DNA of 64,000 nt, taken from positions 17,859 through 81,858 of the forward strand of contig NZ_PGDQ01000021.1 of the NCBI RefSeq assembly GCF_003073135.1, given 5' to 3'. Every line of letters starts with the position of its first letter. The stretch's first letter is position 1. Below are positions 33,754 through 42,138 of this stretch, piece by piece. Both the position numbers and the translations under genes were made by a program. Origin of the DNA: Euzebya rosea (lineage in GTDB: Bacteria > Actinomycetota > Nitriliruptoria > Euzebyales > Euzebyaceae). Under the pieces are notes generated by a model that saw only the letters and a program-made list of their open reading frames with translations, had not been told where the DNA came from and did no database searches.

Positions 33754-34284
33754 GTGTCAACCCGCAGCGCCGATCCCGTGGACGTCCTCCACGGCACGCA
33801 GGTGACCCTTCGCAAGGTCACCGAGGCCGACATCGAACCACTCGCGAAGATCCTGGCCGAGCCCGAGGTGGCGCGCTGGTGGGGTCGCTACGACGTGGAC
33901 CGGGTCCGCCGCGAGCTGCTGGAGTCACCGGCGATGGTGGTGTTCGTCATCGACGTGCACGGCGTCGTGGCCGGCAGCATCCAGTACTTCGAGGAGCCTG
34001 CCGCCGACTACCGCCACGCCGGCATGGACGTGTTCCTGTCGCGTGACTGGCACGGGCAGGGACTGGGGTCGGACTCCGTCCGCACGCTCGCGCGCCACCT
34101 CGTGCACGACAGGGGGCATCACCGGTTGGTGATAGACCCAGCCGCCTCCAACGAGGCCGCCATCCGCTGCTACGAGCGGGTGGGCTTCCGCAAGGTCGGT
34201 CGGATGCGTGCCTACGAGCGGGGTCCCGACGGCACCTGGCACGACTGCTACATGCTCGAGGCGCTGCGCGACGAGATCGTCTGA
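33754..34284 (+). CDS. GNAT acetyltransferase (AAC(6')-like group)
   Basis: A 176-residue Gcn5-related acetyltransferase. The N-terminal strand VTLRKVTEADIEPLAKILAE and EVARWWGRYDVDRV are characteristic of the AAC(6')/RimJ-like group; the acetyl-CoA loop is DWHGQGLGSDSVRTL near residue 98 and the C-terminal NEAAIRCYERVGFRKVGRMR near 132 is strong. Similarity to aminoglycoside 6'-acetyltransferases is at fold level only, so resistance should not be assumed. The GTG at 33754 has AAAGGAG 9-16 bases upstream; the frame is open for 2.7 kb further upstream, but that part is antisense to leuB. Confidence 0.85.
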   Translation: MSTRSADPVDVLHGTQVTLRKVTEADIEPLAKILAEPEVARWWGRYDVDRVRRELLESPAMVVFVIDVHGVVAGSIQYFEEPAADYRHAGMDVFLSRDWHGQGLGSDSVRTLARHLVHDRGHHRLVIDPAASNEAAIRCYERVGFRKVGRMRAYERGPDGTWHDCYMLEALRDEIV

Positions 34285-34304
34285 GGGCCGCCGAACTGCG
34301 GCCC
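34285..34304 (+). terminator. Hairpin after the 33754 acetyltransferase gene
   Basis: GGGCCGC/GCGGCCC with a 6-base loop directly after the stop codon, between convergent genes. No T-run. Confidence 0.35.
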
Positions 34305-34338
34305 GGCTGGGGGGACGGTCCGGGCCGCCTCCCTGCGG

Positions 34339-35418
34339 TCAGACGGCGGACTCGGCCGCCAGCTCGTCCTCGTCGAACTCCGGCAGCAGGGCGCGGGTGC
34401 CCATCACCGTGGCGATCGCCATGGGGATCAGCTGCGCGACGCTGAGCGCCACGACGACGCGGGTCAGCCAGCCGGGGAACAGGCTGGCCGTCTGCGAGGC
34501 GCCGAGGACGGAGAAGTACAGCAGGCCCTGCCCGATGAACACCGCGCCGGCACCGACGCCGAGGGCGGTGAACGCCCCCTCCTCCCCCTGTATGGCCCGC
34601 CACGCCCCGAACGCGGCGATGGCGATGAAGAAGGCCGTCTGCACCGCCGAGACGGCGGACTGCGAGATCGGGATGGGGGTGGCGAACAGGTCGTCGACCA
34701 GGTGGATGATGTTGGCGAGCGCCAGGATCATCAGCACGAGCCCCATGGGGGTCGACAGGCCCCGCCACTCGACCTTCTCCAGGTCCGGCTTGGTGCGCAG
34801 GCCGATGGCCAGCGGGACGAGCAGGACCAGCAGCGCAGGGACCAGCCAGACCCACGGGCTGCCGCCGGGCACCCAGATCAGGTCCCCGACGACGGCGTAC
34901 TCGGTCCCGTCGACGACGAAGGGCACCTCCCAACCGGGGTTGACGACCTGCTCGCTGTCGGGGTCGGTCTGCACGCCCGGCGGTTCGGCGGCCGCCATCC
35001 AGTGGATGCGGTGGTCGTGCCATGCGTAGGCGTTGCCGTCGCTGATCCGTTCCCAGTCCGGGTCGCCGTTGACGTCGACCTCCGGCGGGATCCGCACGTC
35101 GCCGAACCGGTCCTCGTTGAGGTAGGTGGCGTGGGAGTTGATGTTGCGGAACACCCCGTCGGGCCCGATCCGCAGGTACGGCTCCTGGGAGTAGCCGGGG
35201 ATGGTGACTTCCTCGTCGCTGGTGTTGGTCAGCTCGAGGTACTCGTCGGAGTTGATGACCGCCCACGAGAGGCCCTCGACGTCGGGGACGTCGGTGATCT
35301 GGCTGAGGTAGTTGCTGGCGTCCGACCCACGCCCGTGGGCCAGCGCCGGACCGGCCAGGCCGACGGTGGCCACGGCGACGAGCAGGGTGAGGACGAACAG
35401 TCGGTGGAGGGAGGTCAT
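34339..35418 (-). CDS. Membrane protein with signal peptide and His-rich ectodomain
   Basis: Unrecognised 359-residue protein. A cleavable-looking signal (residues 1-27, ending GPALAHG) is followed by an ectodomain of about 160 residues with EYLELTNTSDEEVTIPGY (an Ig-like strand pattern), the motif YAWHDHRIHWMA near residue 128, and then five membrane segments (about 193-210, 228-246, 255-275, 283-303 and 315-338). The WHDHRIHWM motif could bind metal. Similar signal-ectodomain-helix proteins recur in Actinobacteria without assigned function. Its ATG overlaps the NUDIX stop by 4 bp (ATGA), so it is translationally coupled to that gene. Confidence 0.7.
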   Translation of the reverse strand: MTSLHRLFVLTLLVAVATVGLAGPALAHGRGSDASNYLSQITDVPDVEGLSWAVINSDEYLELTNTSDEEVTIPGYSQEPYLRIGPDGVFRNINSHATYLNEDRFGDVRIPPEVDVNGDPDWERISDGNAYAWHDHRIHWMAAAEPPGVQTDPDSEQVVNPGWEVPFVVDGTEYAVVGDLIWVPGGSPWVWLVPALLVLLVPLAIGLRTKPDLEKVEWRGLSTPMGLVLMILALANIIHLVDDLFATPIPISQSAVSAVQTAFFIAIAAFGAWRAIQGEEGAFTALGVGAGAVFIGQGLLYFSVLGASQTASLFPGWLTRVVVALSVAQLIPMAIATVMGTRALLPEFDEDELAAESAV

Positions 35419-35888
35419 CGCCGCCCAACGGTAGCGCGGAAGCGCCCCAGGACCTCAACGTCCAGCGGGTAGGTCAGCAGCGCGTCGGCGTCGTCCAGCG
35501 GGACCCAGCGCAGCTCGTCGACCTCCTCGGCGTCCATCGGGTCGAGGTGCTCGACGTCGGTCTCGCCGGTGCGGGACCGGTCGGCCTCCATCGCCCACCA
35601 CCGCACGACCTTGTCACGGCCCTTGTGGTCGACGTAGCGGACCTCGCCGAGGTCGGCACCGAGGGCCGCGCTGATGCCCGTCTCCTCCTCCACCTCTCGG
35701 ACCGCCGCGTCCTCGAAGGACTCCCCGTCGTCGAGCTTGCCCTTGGGCATCGACCAGTCGTCGTACCGCGGACGGTGGACCAGCAGCACCTGCACGGTGT
35801 CGTCGGCCTGCCGCCAGACCACTCCCCCGGCCGCCCTGACCCGCGGCGTGGCGGGGTCAGCCGGTCGGTCTGCCTCGGGGTCGGGCAC
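35415..35888 (-). CDS. NUDIX hydrolase (MutT-like)
   Basis: A 157-residue Nudix phosphohydrolase; likely substrates are oxidised nucleotides or dinucleoside polyphosphates. The Nudix box is intact: GKLDDGESFEDAAVREVEEE followed by TGIS (near residues 52-75). The preceding AAGGVVWRQADDTVQVLLVH and DWSMPKG segments resemble the Ap4A hydrolase/MutT1 branch. The GTG at 35888 is chosen over a longer open frame because GAGAGGA lies about 7 bases upstream. It overlaps the following membrane-protein gene by 4 bp. Confidence 0.88.
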   Translation of the reverse strand: MPDPEADRPADPATPRVRAAGGVVWRQADDTVQVLLVHRPRYDDWSMPKGKLDDGESFEDAAVREVEEETGISAALGADLGEVRYVDHKGRDKVVRWWAMEADRSRTGETDVEHLDPMDAEEVDELRWVPLDDADALLTYPLDVEVLGRFRATVGRR

Positions 35889-35963
35889 GAAACGATCCTC
35901 TCCGGGTCGGCGTCGATGGGGCGTCGGGTGTTGGAAGCGCAGCGTGCCGGGTAGAGGTGAGGC

Positions 35964-36473
35964 ATGTCCACTCCACAACAACCCGAACTCCGACGCAGCG
36001 AGGAAACCCCCTCCCTGGCCCCCGACGCGATCGAGGGCGAGCTCGAGGCATCCTCGTTCCCCACCCCGTCCGGCGGCGACGGCCACGTGCCGAAGGGCAA
36101 CCGACCCGGCAGCAGGTCCGGCCCCGTGCAGGACAAGCCGGACCTCGACGCCATGGCCGCCAAGCTGGGCGCCCACAAGGCCGACCCGTCCACCGGGAAG
36201 CTCGACACGTCCCATCCGGACGCCGCCCCCGAGCAGGTCGACCCCTGGTACCGGACCGCGCCGGCCATCGTCGGTGCGGGCGCCCTGGTGCTCGGCGCGG
36301 CCGCGTTCGGCGTGATGCGCTGGCGCCGCAGCCGTCAGGAACCCGACACGCTGATCGAGCGCCTGACGTCGGAGTCCGACGCCATGATCGACCGCGTGCG
36401 CTCGGAGTCCGAGGCCCTCATCGCCCGCCTGTCCTCGGAGTCCGAGGCCCTGCTGGACCGCCTGCGGTCCTGA
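35964..36473 (+). CDS. Single-pass membrane protein with 11-residue coiled-coil repeats
   Basis: Unrecognised 169-residue protein. A long, disordered N-terminal region (1-95; rich in Pro, Gly, Asp, Glu) is followed by one membrane segment (APAIVGAGALVLGAAAFGVM, about 99-118), a basic RWRRSRQ flank and a C-terminal helix made of an 11-residue repeat: RLTSESDAMID, RVRSESEALIA, RLSSESEALLD, RLRS. Eleven-residue periodicity forms a right-handed coiled coil, so the tail probably oligomerises next to the membrane. GAGGTGAG precedes the ATG at 35964. It is divergent from the NUDIX gene. Confidence 0.6.
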   Translation: MSTPQQPELRRSEETPSLAPDAIEGELEASSFPTPSGGDGHVPKGNRPGSRSGPVQDKPDLDAMAAKLGAHKADPSTGKLDTSHPDAAPEQVDPWYRTAPAIVGAGALVLGAAAFGVMRWRRSRQEPDTLIERLTSESDAMIDRVRSESEALIARLSSESEALLDRLRS

Positions 36474-36494
36474 CGGGGCCGACCGGGCTGCCGG

Positions 36495-37436
36495 TCAGCC
36501 GGAGGCTGCGATCCAGTCGATGACGTGGGCGGTCGCGACCGCGTCCTCCACGTCGATCGGCGGCCGAATGCCCTGCGTGGCGTGCTCGAAGGCCTCGAGG
36601 AGTCGTTCCCAGGGGTCGGCACGCCACGTGCCGATGACCTCGTCGGAGCGCAGCAGCGCGGCCTGGTCGCCGGGGCCCGCGGTGAAGGGACGAGGCATGC
36701 GCAGCGTCCCGTCGGAGCCGACGATCTCCAGGGTGGAGTGACGGGCCGAGTCGAACGAGGCGTGCAGCGCCGCGGTGGCCCCCGACGGGAAACCCATGAC
36801 GGCCGAGGTCGTCGCGTCGGCCCCCGACGCCCAGCGGCGGGTGACCGCCCGGACGACGTCGGGCTCCTCGCCCAGGACCCAGCGGATCAGGCTGACCAGG
36901 TCCGCTCCGACGTCCAGCAGGGCACCGCCACCGCGTGAGGGGTCGGCGTGGTAGCTGTCGGCGTCGGTCATGGGATAGGCGGACGTGGCCGAGACCAGCC
37001 GGACCGCACCGATGCCGCCGGAGCGAACCAGCTCCAGCAGCGCGGCGGTACGCGGGTGGAACCGCAGCGGGAGGGCCTCCATGAGGGTCAGGCCGGCCCC
37101 GGACGCCGCGGCAGCGGCCATGCGGGCGGCGCCGTCGGCGTCGATGGAGAGGGGCTTGAGGCACAGGACGTGCTTGCCGGCGTGCAGCGCCTCGGTGACC
37201 CAGTGCTCGCGTTCGGAGGTGGGGAGGGCAACGAAGACCGCGTCGACATCGCGCGAGACGAGGACCTCGGCGTGGTCCCGACGGGCTCGCCGGACCCCCT
37301 GGGTGGCCGCGAACTGCTGGGCAGCAGTCAACGTCTCGGCGGAGACCACGGCCAGGTCGTGACCGACCGAGCGCATGGCCGGGCCGACGGATTCCTCCGC
37401 CGTCGTGTTCACTCCAAGGATTCCCCAGCGCAGCAT
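36495..37436 (-). CDS. Gfo/Idh/MocA-family oxidoreductase
   Basis: A 313-residue NAD(P)-dependent dehydrogenase of the glucose-fructose oxidoreductase family, acting on sugars or inositols. The N-terminal Rossmann strand is MLRWGILGVNTTAEESVGPA, then DVDAVFVALPTSEREHWVTE near residue 62 and the conserved AGKHVLCLKPLSID near 85 with the catalytic-site EK replaced by LK (usual form is GKHVLCEKP). The C-terminal domain includes GGGALLDVGADLVSLIRWVLG near 174. The Glu-to-Leu change before Lys-Pro is common but worth noting. The ATG at 37436 lies 8 bases after a TACCCT -10. Confidence 0.85.
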   Translation of the reverse strand: MLRWGILGVNTTAEESVGPAMRSVGHDLAVVSAETLTAAQQFAATQGVRRARRDHAEVLVSRDVDAVFVALPTSEREHWVTEALHAGKHVLCLKPLSIDADGAARMAAAAASGAGLTLMEALPLRFHPRTAALLELVRSGGIGAVRLVSATSAYPMTDADSYHADPSRGGGALLDVGADLVSLIRWVLGEEPDVVRAVTRRWASGADATTSAVMGFPSGATAALHASFDSARHSTLEIVGSDGTLRMPRPFTAGPGDQAALLRSDEVIGTWRADPWERLLEAFEHATQGIRPPIDVEDAVATAHVIDWIAASG

Positions 37437-37444
37437 GACGGCGG

Positions 37445-37450
37445 AGGGTA
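37445..37450 (-). promoter_or_regulatory. -10 element of the Gfo/Idh/MocA gene
   Basis: TACCCT on the minus strand, 8 bases before the ATG at 37436. Confidence 0.4.
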
Positions 37451-37532
37451 CCCAACGTGTCACCCCGGGGGGTCGGCCGTCCGTCCCGCGGGCGCAACCG
37501 GCAGGCCGAGCGCCGACCACCGAGCCGAGGCT

Positions 37533-39827
37533 TCAGAGCAGCGCGGCGAGGGTCGACTCGGCCCCGAGGCCGACGGCGGCCTCCCCGCCGACGATCCGGA
37601 TCCGGGTCACACCCGCGTCGACCAGCACGGCCTCGGCGTCCGGGGCCAGCCCGCCGTCGTCGACCAGCACGAGCGTCCCGTCCCGCCGCGCGGCGATCCC
37701 GGCCGACAACGCGTCGGGGAACCTCGTGGCGCTGGCGGCGTAGACCGTGGGGCGCAGGCCGGCTTCCCGGGCGAACGCCGCCGCCGTGGCGATCCGGTCC
37801 GGCCCGGCGATCCTCGTGACGGCCAGCCCCTGCCTGGCGATCTCCGCCGCGACGTCCTCGCTGACCGCCGCTGGGCCACCGGCGATGACCACCGACGACA
37901 CCCCGAGGTCGGTGACCGCCTGCCCGCACGTCGGCGACAGCGCCGTCGGGGCGGTCAGCAGCACCGGGATCCCGAGCACACCCGCGGCGAGGGCGTCCGG
38001 GAACCGATCGGCCGTGGCGACGACCACCCGGTCGGCCCGGTCCGCCAGCGTCCGCGCGACCCCGGCGGCGAGGTCAACGGGGTCGTCGGCGTCGACGCGG
38101 CTGGTCGGTGCGATCCCGGCCAGCACCCCCTCGATGCCGGCCGACACCTGCCCCGTCGAGCCGGCGATGACGATCCGGTCGGGACCACGTCGGCGCAGCT
38201 CCGCCTCCGCGACCTCGTCCAGCGCCTCCCCCAGCACCAGCACGAGGGCGTCGGCCAGCGCCGCCCCGGCCAGGGCGCCGGCCCACTCCAGCCCGCTGGC
38301 GACGACGACCGTCCCGCCCGTCCCGCCCCCGTGCGCCGACACCGCTGCGGCGGTCCGGACACGGTTGCTGCCGGCGATGCGGCCGAGGTCCACGACCCGG
38401 AACTGGCTCATCATGTCGTGGTCCTCGTGCTCGAGGACGTGGCAGTGGTACATGAAGTCGCCGAGGTGGTCGGCGAACCGGGCGTCCAGCTCGACGGTCT
38501 CGAACGCGCGGACGAGCACGGTGTCCTTCCACCCCTGGTCCTCGGGTCGCAGCGGGGCCACGGCGCCGGCGGTGGTGGTCCGTCCGCGGACGAGGAAGCT
38601 GACCAGGTGCAGGTGGATGGGGTGGCCGAAGGAGGTCGTGTTGACCAGCCGCCAGCGCTCGACCGCACCCAGCCGCGCGTACACGTCGCGTACGGCGTCG
38701 TCGTACCCGTGCCCGTTGAGCAGGAAGCGGCCGCCGTGTTCGTCGAGGGTGATGGTGCGGACGACCTCCGGTGGGTCGAGGGCGGGGGCGGGCCCCAGTT
38801 CGCTCGGCAGGATCGCAGGCTCCGTCGGGCCGCCGGTCACGTCGACGGCCATCAGGTCGCCCACCCCCGCGTCGACGATGACCACCCGTTCCCCGTCGGC
38901 CATCCGGGACAGGTCCAGCAGCAGGTCGACGCGCTCGGACGGCCACACCTCCACCTCTCCCCTGGTGGCCGGGGCGGCCAGCAACCCCCCGTCGGTGCCG
39001 ACCTGCACCAGCGGCAGGCCGTCGGCCCGTCCCAGCCGGTAGGGCCGGGCGTTGGACGCGTTGAGGATCCGCAGCCGCAGCAGGCCCGGCTCGACCGCCA
39101 GCACCGGCCGGTCGACGCCGTTGACCAGCACGACGTCGCCGAGGAACCCGCTGTGCCCGTCGGGGTCGTAGACCAGCTGGCCGCCCGCGTCGAAGGTCTT
39201 GTCCGTCAACACCACGGGGATGTCGCGCTCGTCGCCGTTGGGCAGGCCCAGGGCGTCGTGGGCCGGATCGATCAGCAGGTAGCTACCGGCGAGGCCCCGG
39301 TAGACCCGTTCGGCGGTCCGCATCAGCAGGTGGTCGTGGTACCAGAGGTGGGCCGCCCGCTGCGCGTTGTCGAAGGTGTACCGGCGCTGCTCGCCGGCGG
39401 GGATCCGGTCCCGGACGTGCCCGTCGTGCACCGCCGCGACGTGCGCGCCGTGCAGGTGCAGCACCGCCGGCTCGTCGAGCTCGTTGACCACGTCGATGTC
39501 CACGACCTGCCCGGGCCGGGCGATGACGGTCGGTCCCGGGAAGGCCCCGCCGAAGGTCAGCATGGTGGTCGTCACGCCGGGCATCAGCTGGACGGCCGTC
39601 CGGTTCAGCGGCAGCACGACCGGCTCGGTCCCGGGGCGCACCGCCGACGGGATCGGCAGGGGGGCCGTGAAGGGTTCGGCGCGCAGTGTCGCGGGGGTGC
39701 GACGGCGGGCCGGCAGCGCGCAGCGGAGGGGTGGATCGGAGCGGTTCGAGACGGACCCCCGGTACCCGAACTGGAGGTGCCCTGCCCCTCCGACGATGCC
39801 CCGGATCAGCGATCGCCGAGAAAGCAC
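37533..39827 (-). CDS. Cell-wall-anchored multicopper oxidase with CWB2 repeats
   Basis: An exported 764-residue fusion. Residues 1-25 look like a twin-arginine signal (LSRRSLIRGIVGGAG). A three-cupredoxin multicopper oxidase follows (about 60-490) with all copper ligands: HLHGAHVA near 125, LWYHDHLLMRTAE near 158, HPIHLHLVSF near 405 and YHCHVLEHEDHDMM near 460, including the type 1 cysteine and axial methionine. Residues about 505-764 are three CWB2 repeats (VVVASGLEWAGALAG, VVVATADRFPDALAAGV, IAGPDRIATAAAFAREA), which bind cell-wall polymers. The closest enzyme types are CotA, bilirubin oxidase and CueO. GTG 39827 is 6 bases after a TATCGT -10; a TTG at 39845 would add six residues. Confidence 0.88.
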   Translation of the reverse strand: MLSRRSLIRGIVGGAGHLQFGYRGSVSNRSDPPLRCALPARRRTPATLRAEPFTAPLPIPSAVRPGTEPVVLPLNRTAVQLMPGVTTTMLTFGGAFPGPTVIARPGQVVDIDVVNELDEPAVLHLHGAHVAAVHDGHVRDRIPAGEQRRYTFDNAQRAAHLWYHDHLLMRTAERVYRGLAGSYLLIDPAHDALGLPNGDERDIPVVLTDKTFDAGGQLVYDPDGHSGFLGDVVLVNGVDRPVLAVEPGLLRLRILNASNARPYRLGRADGLPLVQVGTDGGLLAAPATRGEVEVWPSERVDLLLDLSRMADGERVVIVDAGVGDLMAVDVTGGPTEPAILPSELGPAPALDPPEVVRTITLDEHGGRFLLNGHGYDDAVRDVYARLGAVERWRLVNTTSFGHPIHLHLVSFLVRGRTTTAGAVAPLRPEDQGWKDTVLVRAFETVELDARFADHLGDFMYHCHVLEHEDHDMMSQFRVVDLGRIAGSNRVRTAAAVSAHGGGTGGTVVVASGLEWAGALAGAALADALVLVLGEALDEVAEAELRRRGPDRIVIAGSTGQVSAGIEGVLAGIAPTSRVDADDPVDLAAGVARTLADRADRVVVATADRFPDALAAGVLGIPVLLTAPTALSPTCGQAVTDLGVSSVVIAGGPAAVSEDVAAEIARQGLAVTRIAGPDRIATAAAFAREAGLRPTVYAASATRFPDALSAGIAARRDGTLVLVDDGGLAPDAEAVLVDAGVTRIRIVGGEAAVGLGAESTLAALL

Positions 39828-39833
39828 GACACG

Positions 39834-39839
39834 ACGATA
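39834..39839 (-). promoter_or_regulatory. -10 element of the multicopper oxidase gene
   Basis: TATCGT on the minus strand, 6 bases before the GTG at 39827, in the 167-bp gap shared with the divergent cupredoxin gene. Confidence 0.4.
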
Positions 39840-39994
39840 TCCCAAGGGTTACCGTCATGGGTCTCGGGCGGCGACGGTGTGGCGGCACCAAGGCTGAGGG
39901 GCTTCCCCCGACTCCGTGCGAGGAGGGATTGACACCACCCCGGCAACGGGCGGGCGACCGCATTTTTCCGGGGACACGAACGAAGGGGACTGTC

Positions 39995-42094
39995 ATGCAC
40001 AGATTCGTCCGATCCGCCACGGCCGTGATGGCTGCGGCGCTACTGATCCTGTCGGTCCTGGCGGGGCCCGCGTCGGCCCAGACCACCGAGATCAGCGTCT
40101 TCGAGTTCGCCTACGATCCGTACGACACCGTGGTGGAGGTCGGCACGACCGTCGAGTGGACCAACAACGGCACCGCGACCCACACGGTCACCGCGGCCGA
40201 CGGTTCCTTCGACCGTCTCCTCAACCCCGGCGACAGCTTCGAGCTGACGACGGAGGAAGCGGGGCAGGTCAACTACTTCTGTCGCTTCCACGGCGGTCCG
40301 GGTGGCGGGCAGAACGCCTACCTGACGGTGTACGAGGAGGGGGCGGAGCCGCCCGAACCGCAGGTCGCACCGAGCGCGGACTTCACCTCGGTGACCGCCA
40401 CGGACGACAGCAACGTGGCGGCGGCGATCGCGTGGACCTCCCTACTGGACGGTCCGCAGGAGACGGTGCTGCTGGGTCGTGACGACGACTTCGCCGACCT
40501 GCTCGCCGCCGGGGCGACCGGCCGCCCGTTCCTGGTGACCCCGACCGACACCCTCGACGACCGGGTCGCTGCCGAGCTGCAGCGCCTGAACGCCCAGCAG
40601 GTCGTGGTCGTGGGCGGCACCGCTGCCGTCAGCGAGGACGTCGTGGGTGAGCTCGAGGCGGCAGGGTTCACGGTGACCCGCGTCGCAGGTGCCACCCGCA
40701 TCGAAACGGCCGTCGACCTTGCCGACCGGTTCTTCGTCGCCGGTGGTGGGTTCGCCCAGCCGCCGTCGGACGCGCCGCGGCCCGGCGCGATCATCGCCCG
40801 CGCGTTCGGCACCGAGGACAACCCGACGGCCGGGTTCGCGGACTCGCTGGGTGCGGCGTCGGCTGGTGCCAACCTCGGCATCCCGATCCTCGTGGCCGGG
40901 CCCGACGGGCTGCCCGCAGGCGTCGGGTCCTTCCTGGCCGCCAACGGCATCGGTCACGTGGCGGTCGTCGGTGGCGAGGCCGCCGTGCCCTCGGCGGTGA
41001 CCGACGGCCTCGACGAGCTCGGCGTGACCTGGGACCGGGTCGCCGGCGCCAGCCGCGACGGCACCGCTGCCGCGCTGATGGGGTACCTGGACGGTCAGGG
41101 TGCGCGGTACGGCAACGTCGTGCTGGTCGACGGGTTCAACGACAACGCGTGGGCACAGGGCTTCGGCGCCTCCGTGCTCGGGTCGGCCGTGCTGCTGACC
41201 AACGGGCCGGACGTTCCTGCCGTCACCCAGGACGCCCTGAACGACTTCTTCGGGTCGGTCCTGGCGAACGGGCTCAACGTTCGATGCGGCCCCGGGATCG
41301 ACGAGGCCGCCTGTGACCTGGTCGGCACCGTGCTGGAAGCCGAGTACATCAGCCCGGCCAGCCTGATCGGCGTCCTCGAGGGCACCAACGAAACGGCGGA
41401 GGGGCACCCGGTCGCCAACGGCATCGGCGGGGTGACCCGCACCGAGGACGGCACCATGTGCTGGATCTACTCCGTCGTGCTGCTGGAGGACGTCACCGCA
41501 GCCCACATCCACAGGGCCGCAGCCGGGGAGGACGGCGACGTCGTCATCCCGCTGGAGGCGCCCCTCGTCGGTGAGGCAGAGGCCAACGGCTGCCTGCCCG
41601 ACGCCGACGCCGACCTGGTGGCCGAGATCTTCGCCAACCCCGGCGAGTTCTACATCAACGTCCACTCCATGGAACACCCCGCCGGGGCGGTCCGCGACAA
41701 CCTGTTCCCCTTCGACGACTTCTACGCCGCCGAGCTCTCCGGGGACCAGGAGGTGCCCGACCCGGGCGCCATGATGGCCGGAGGCGTGACGTTCCTGACC
41801 ACCAACGACGACGACGACATGTGCCACGTCACCTTCTGGGGTGGCCTCGAGAGCGCCCCGACCGCTGCCCATATCCACTCGGGTGGTCCGGGTGAGGCGG
41901 GCGACGTCCTGATCGGCCTGACCGTGTCCCCGGTCGGGATCGGTTCGCACAGTGACTGCGTGGAGGACACCGACGGCGACGCGTTGGCGACCTTCCGAGC
42001 AGCCCCGGCCGACCACTACGTGAACCTCCACACCGCGGAGTTCCCGGGCGGCGCCCTCAGGGGCCAGGCCAACCCCCAGTGGGTCCTCCCGTAG
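39995..42094 (+). CDS. Exported cupredoxin-CWB2-CHRD-CHRD surface protein
   Basis: A 699-residue exported protein. Signal peptide 1-27 (ending LAGPASAQT); a plastocyanin-like cupredoxin about 30-115 with copper ligands His (NNGTATHTVTAADGSF), Cys and His (VNYFCRFHGG); two or three CWB2 repeats about 138-425 (VVVVGGTAAVSEDV, VTRVAGATRIETAVDLADR, VAVVGGEAAVPSAV, WDRVAGASRDGTAAALMG); and two CHRD domains at about 441-568 and 577-697, each with an AAHIH motif and a YxN(V/L)H motif. The methionine expected as axial copper ligand is missing. The ATG at 39995 has GAAGGGGA about 8 bases upstream. It is divergent from the multicopper oxidase gene. Confidence 0.88.
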   Translation: MHRFVRSATAVMAAALLILSVLAGPASAQTTEISVFEFAYDPYDTVVEVGTTVEWTNNGTATHTVTAADGSFDRLLNPGDSFELTTEEAGQVNYFCRFHGGPGGGQNAYLTVYEEGAEPPEPQVAPSADFTSVTATDDSNVAAAIAWTSLLDGPQETVLLGRDDDFADLLAAGATGRPFLVTPTDTLDDRVAAELQRLNAQQVVVVGGTAAVSEDVVGELEAAGFTVTRVAGATRIETAVDLADRFFVAGGGFAQPPSDAPRPGAIIARAFGTEDNPTAGFADSLGAASAGANLGIPILVAGPDGLPAGVGSFLAANGIGHVAVVGGEAAVPSAVTDGLDELGVTWDRVAGASRDGTAAALMGYLDGQGARYGNVVLVDGFNDNAWAQGFGASVLGSAVLLTNGPDVPAVTQDALNDFFGSVLANGLNVRCGPGIDEAACDLVGTVLEAEYISPASLIGVLEGTNETAEGHPVANGIGGVTRTEDGTMCWIYSVVLLEDVTAAHIHRAAAGEDGDVVIPLEAPLVGEAEANGCLPDADADLVAEIFANPGEFYINVHSMEHPAGAVRDNLFPFDDFYAAELSGDQEVPDPGAMMAGGVTFLTTNDDDDMCHVTFWGGLESAPTAAHIHSGGPGEAGDVLIGLTVSPVGIGSHSDCVEDTDGDALATFRAAPADHYVNLHTAEFPGGALRGQANPQWVLP

Positions 42095-42109
42095 GACCAC
42101 CAGATCGGG

Positions 42110-42138
42110 ACGGGCCGGGACCTCGTGTCCCGGCCCGT
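42110..42138 (+). terminator. Terminator of the cupredoxin-CWB2 gene
   Basis: Perfect 12-bp inverted repeat ACGGGCCGGGAC / GTCCCGGCCCGT with a 5-base loop, 15 bases after the stop codon; flanking GGG/CCC extends the stem imperfectly. Confidence 0.65.

Noticed and set aside
33754..34284. Calling the second acetyltransferase an aminoglycoside-resistance gene
   Set aside because: Only fold-level similarity to AAC(6') enzymes; no resistance context and many metabolic GNATs look the same.
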